DNA from: Alteromonadaceae bacterium BrNp21-10
GTDB lineage: Bacteria; Pseudomonadota; Gammaproteobacteria; Enterobacterales; Alteromonadaceae
Length of the DNA stretch: 64,000 bases
Direction: 5' to 3'
Assembly: GCA_030418115.1 (NCBI GenBank)
Contig: JAUHQD010000001.1
Location: 62,001-126,000, forward strand
Positions within the stretch are counted from its first letter, which is position 1. Every line of letters begins with the position of its first letter. Made by a program: the position numbers and the translations under genes. Under the pieces are notes generated by a model. It ran no database searches. It was not told where the DNA came from and worked only from the letters and a program-made list of their open reading frames with translations. This document shows positions 63,668 to 64,000 of the stretch, one piece after another.

Positions 63668-64000
63668 GAAGCCAATTATGCTTGCTTTTTCGCAGGCACT
63701 TAGTTTATCGCTGTTACATCCATATTTTTTCAAAGGGATGGTTGAACCTTTTTATACGGCATTGTCAGAACAGTTTCAGTTGATTATCGTCGACCACTAT
63801 GATGACGTGGCGGAGTCAATTAATAATGTTTCACCAGATATTATTATGATTGATCCTGGACCTGCAGTGATGCGTTCTGAGCTTCCTAACCCAGAGGTTC
63901 TGCAGCAATGTATGCTCCCTAAAGTAATTTATACCACCTTGGATGCGCATTATCATAGTCATCAAGAGATTATTGAGTTTGCAGAGAAAATAGTACCTGA
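63660..64000 (+). CDS. Unknown protein, N-terminal part (cut by window edge)
   Basis: The frame is open from the ATG at 63660 to the window end (113 codons). It starts MDRKPIMLAFSQALSLSLLHP and has alternating strands and helices (LIIVDHYDDVAE, DIIMIDPGPAVMR, VIYTTLDAHYHS), compatible with a glycosyltransferase-type Rossmann fold, but no motif decides it. An ATG at 63678 is an alternative start. Its overlap with the Stealth gene places it in the same operon. Confidence 0.6.
   Translation, partial: MDRKPIMLAFSQALSLSLLHPYFFKGMVEPFYTALSEQFQLIIVDHYDDVAESINNVSPDIIMIDPGPAVMRSELPNPEVLQQCMLPKVIYTTLDAHYHSHQEIIEFAEKIVP

Noticed and set aside
1-64000. tRNA, rRNA, CRISPR arrays, insertion sequences and prophage genes
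   Set aside because: I looked for cloverleaf-like clusters, regular spaced repeats, transposase and integrase motifs on both strands and saw none; a proper search could still find a small RNA.

Overview
The window reads as chromosomal DNA of a free-living, motile, probably marine gammaproteobacterium, most likely of the order Alteromonadales. The evidence is gene order rather than any single sequence: nadB facing rpoE-rseABC-lepA-lepB-rnc-era, ygfZ facing sdhE-ygfX, ytjB facing serB with radA nearby, and a polar-type fliC-flaG-fliD-fliS block followed by a pseudaminic acid cluster. Most of the DNA is AT-rich. The first 1.4 kb is visibly richer in GC.

Layout. (1) 1-6,000: remains of a polysaccharide-use locus on the minus strand: a TonB-dependent receptor cut by the window edge, a GH39 glycosidase, the broken 3' end of a sulfatase gene, a DNA/RNA endonuclease and a GH105 unsaturated-uronyl hydrolase. 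The mix would suit a sulfated algal glycan such as ulvan (inference). (2) 6,100-17,950: mixed small operons: a lipoprotein, a VOC protein, a 2H phosphoesterase, a ZIP transporter, lrgAB, trxC, an acyltransferase, a GntR-controlled ABC exporter, a TPR-GGDEF cyclase, a YceH-RidA fusion protein and the tRNA acp3U enzyme TapT. (3) 18,100-25,930: Fur-controlled feoAB, slyD, ygfZ/sdhE/ygfX and nadB. (4) 26,100-42,950: housekeeping core with the sigma-E operon, lepA, lepB, rnc, era, pdxH, a TatD-type nuclease, serB, radA, ettA and two PilZ proteins. (5) 43,100-64,000: flagellin, filament cap and chaperone genes, then a long tightly packed flagellin-glycosylation island that runs off the right edge.

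The island is the most interesting part. pseB, pseC, pseF, pseI, pseG and pseH give a full route to CMP-pseudaminic acid, with a GT9-type glycosyltransferase gene inserted between pseF and pseI. They are followed without a break by an acyl carrier protein, an AMP-forming ligase, a very large Maf flagellin glycosyltransferase with an internal duplication, a LuxE-like acyl-protein synthetase and a LuxC-like acyl reductase. Next come a LicD-type phosphotransferase with an added Rossmann domain, a TagD-like cytidylyltransferase, a Stealth-family sugar-phosphate transferase and a truncated unknown gene. No luciferase genes are present. I infer that the cell decorates a pseudaminic-acid-based flagellin glycan with a carboxylate-derived (acyl or aldehyde) group and with phosphodiester-linked groups.

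Smaller points of interest are the YceH-RidA fusion, two genes whose translation starts are tandemly duplicated into coupled mini-ORFs (the receptor at 1340 and a membrane protein at 21057), a textbook sigma-28 promoter for flagellin and a promoter-overlapping operator for the GntR operon. I found no tRNA, rRNA, CRISPR array or insertion sequence. All functional calls come from reading motifs and gene order; no database search was run.
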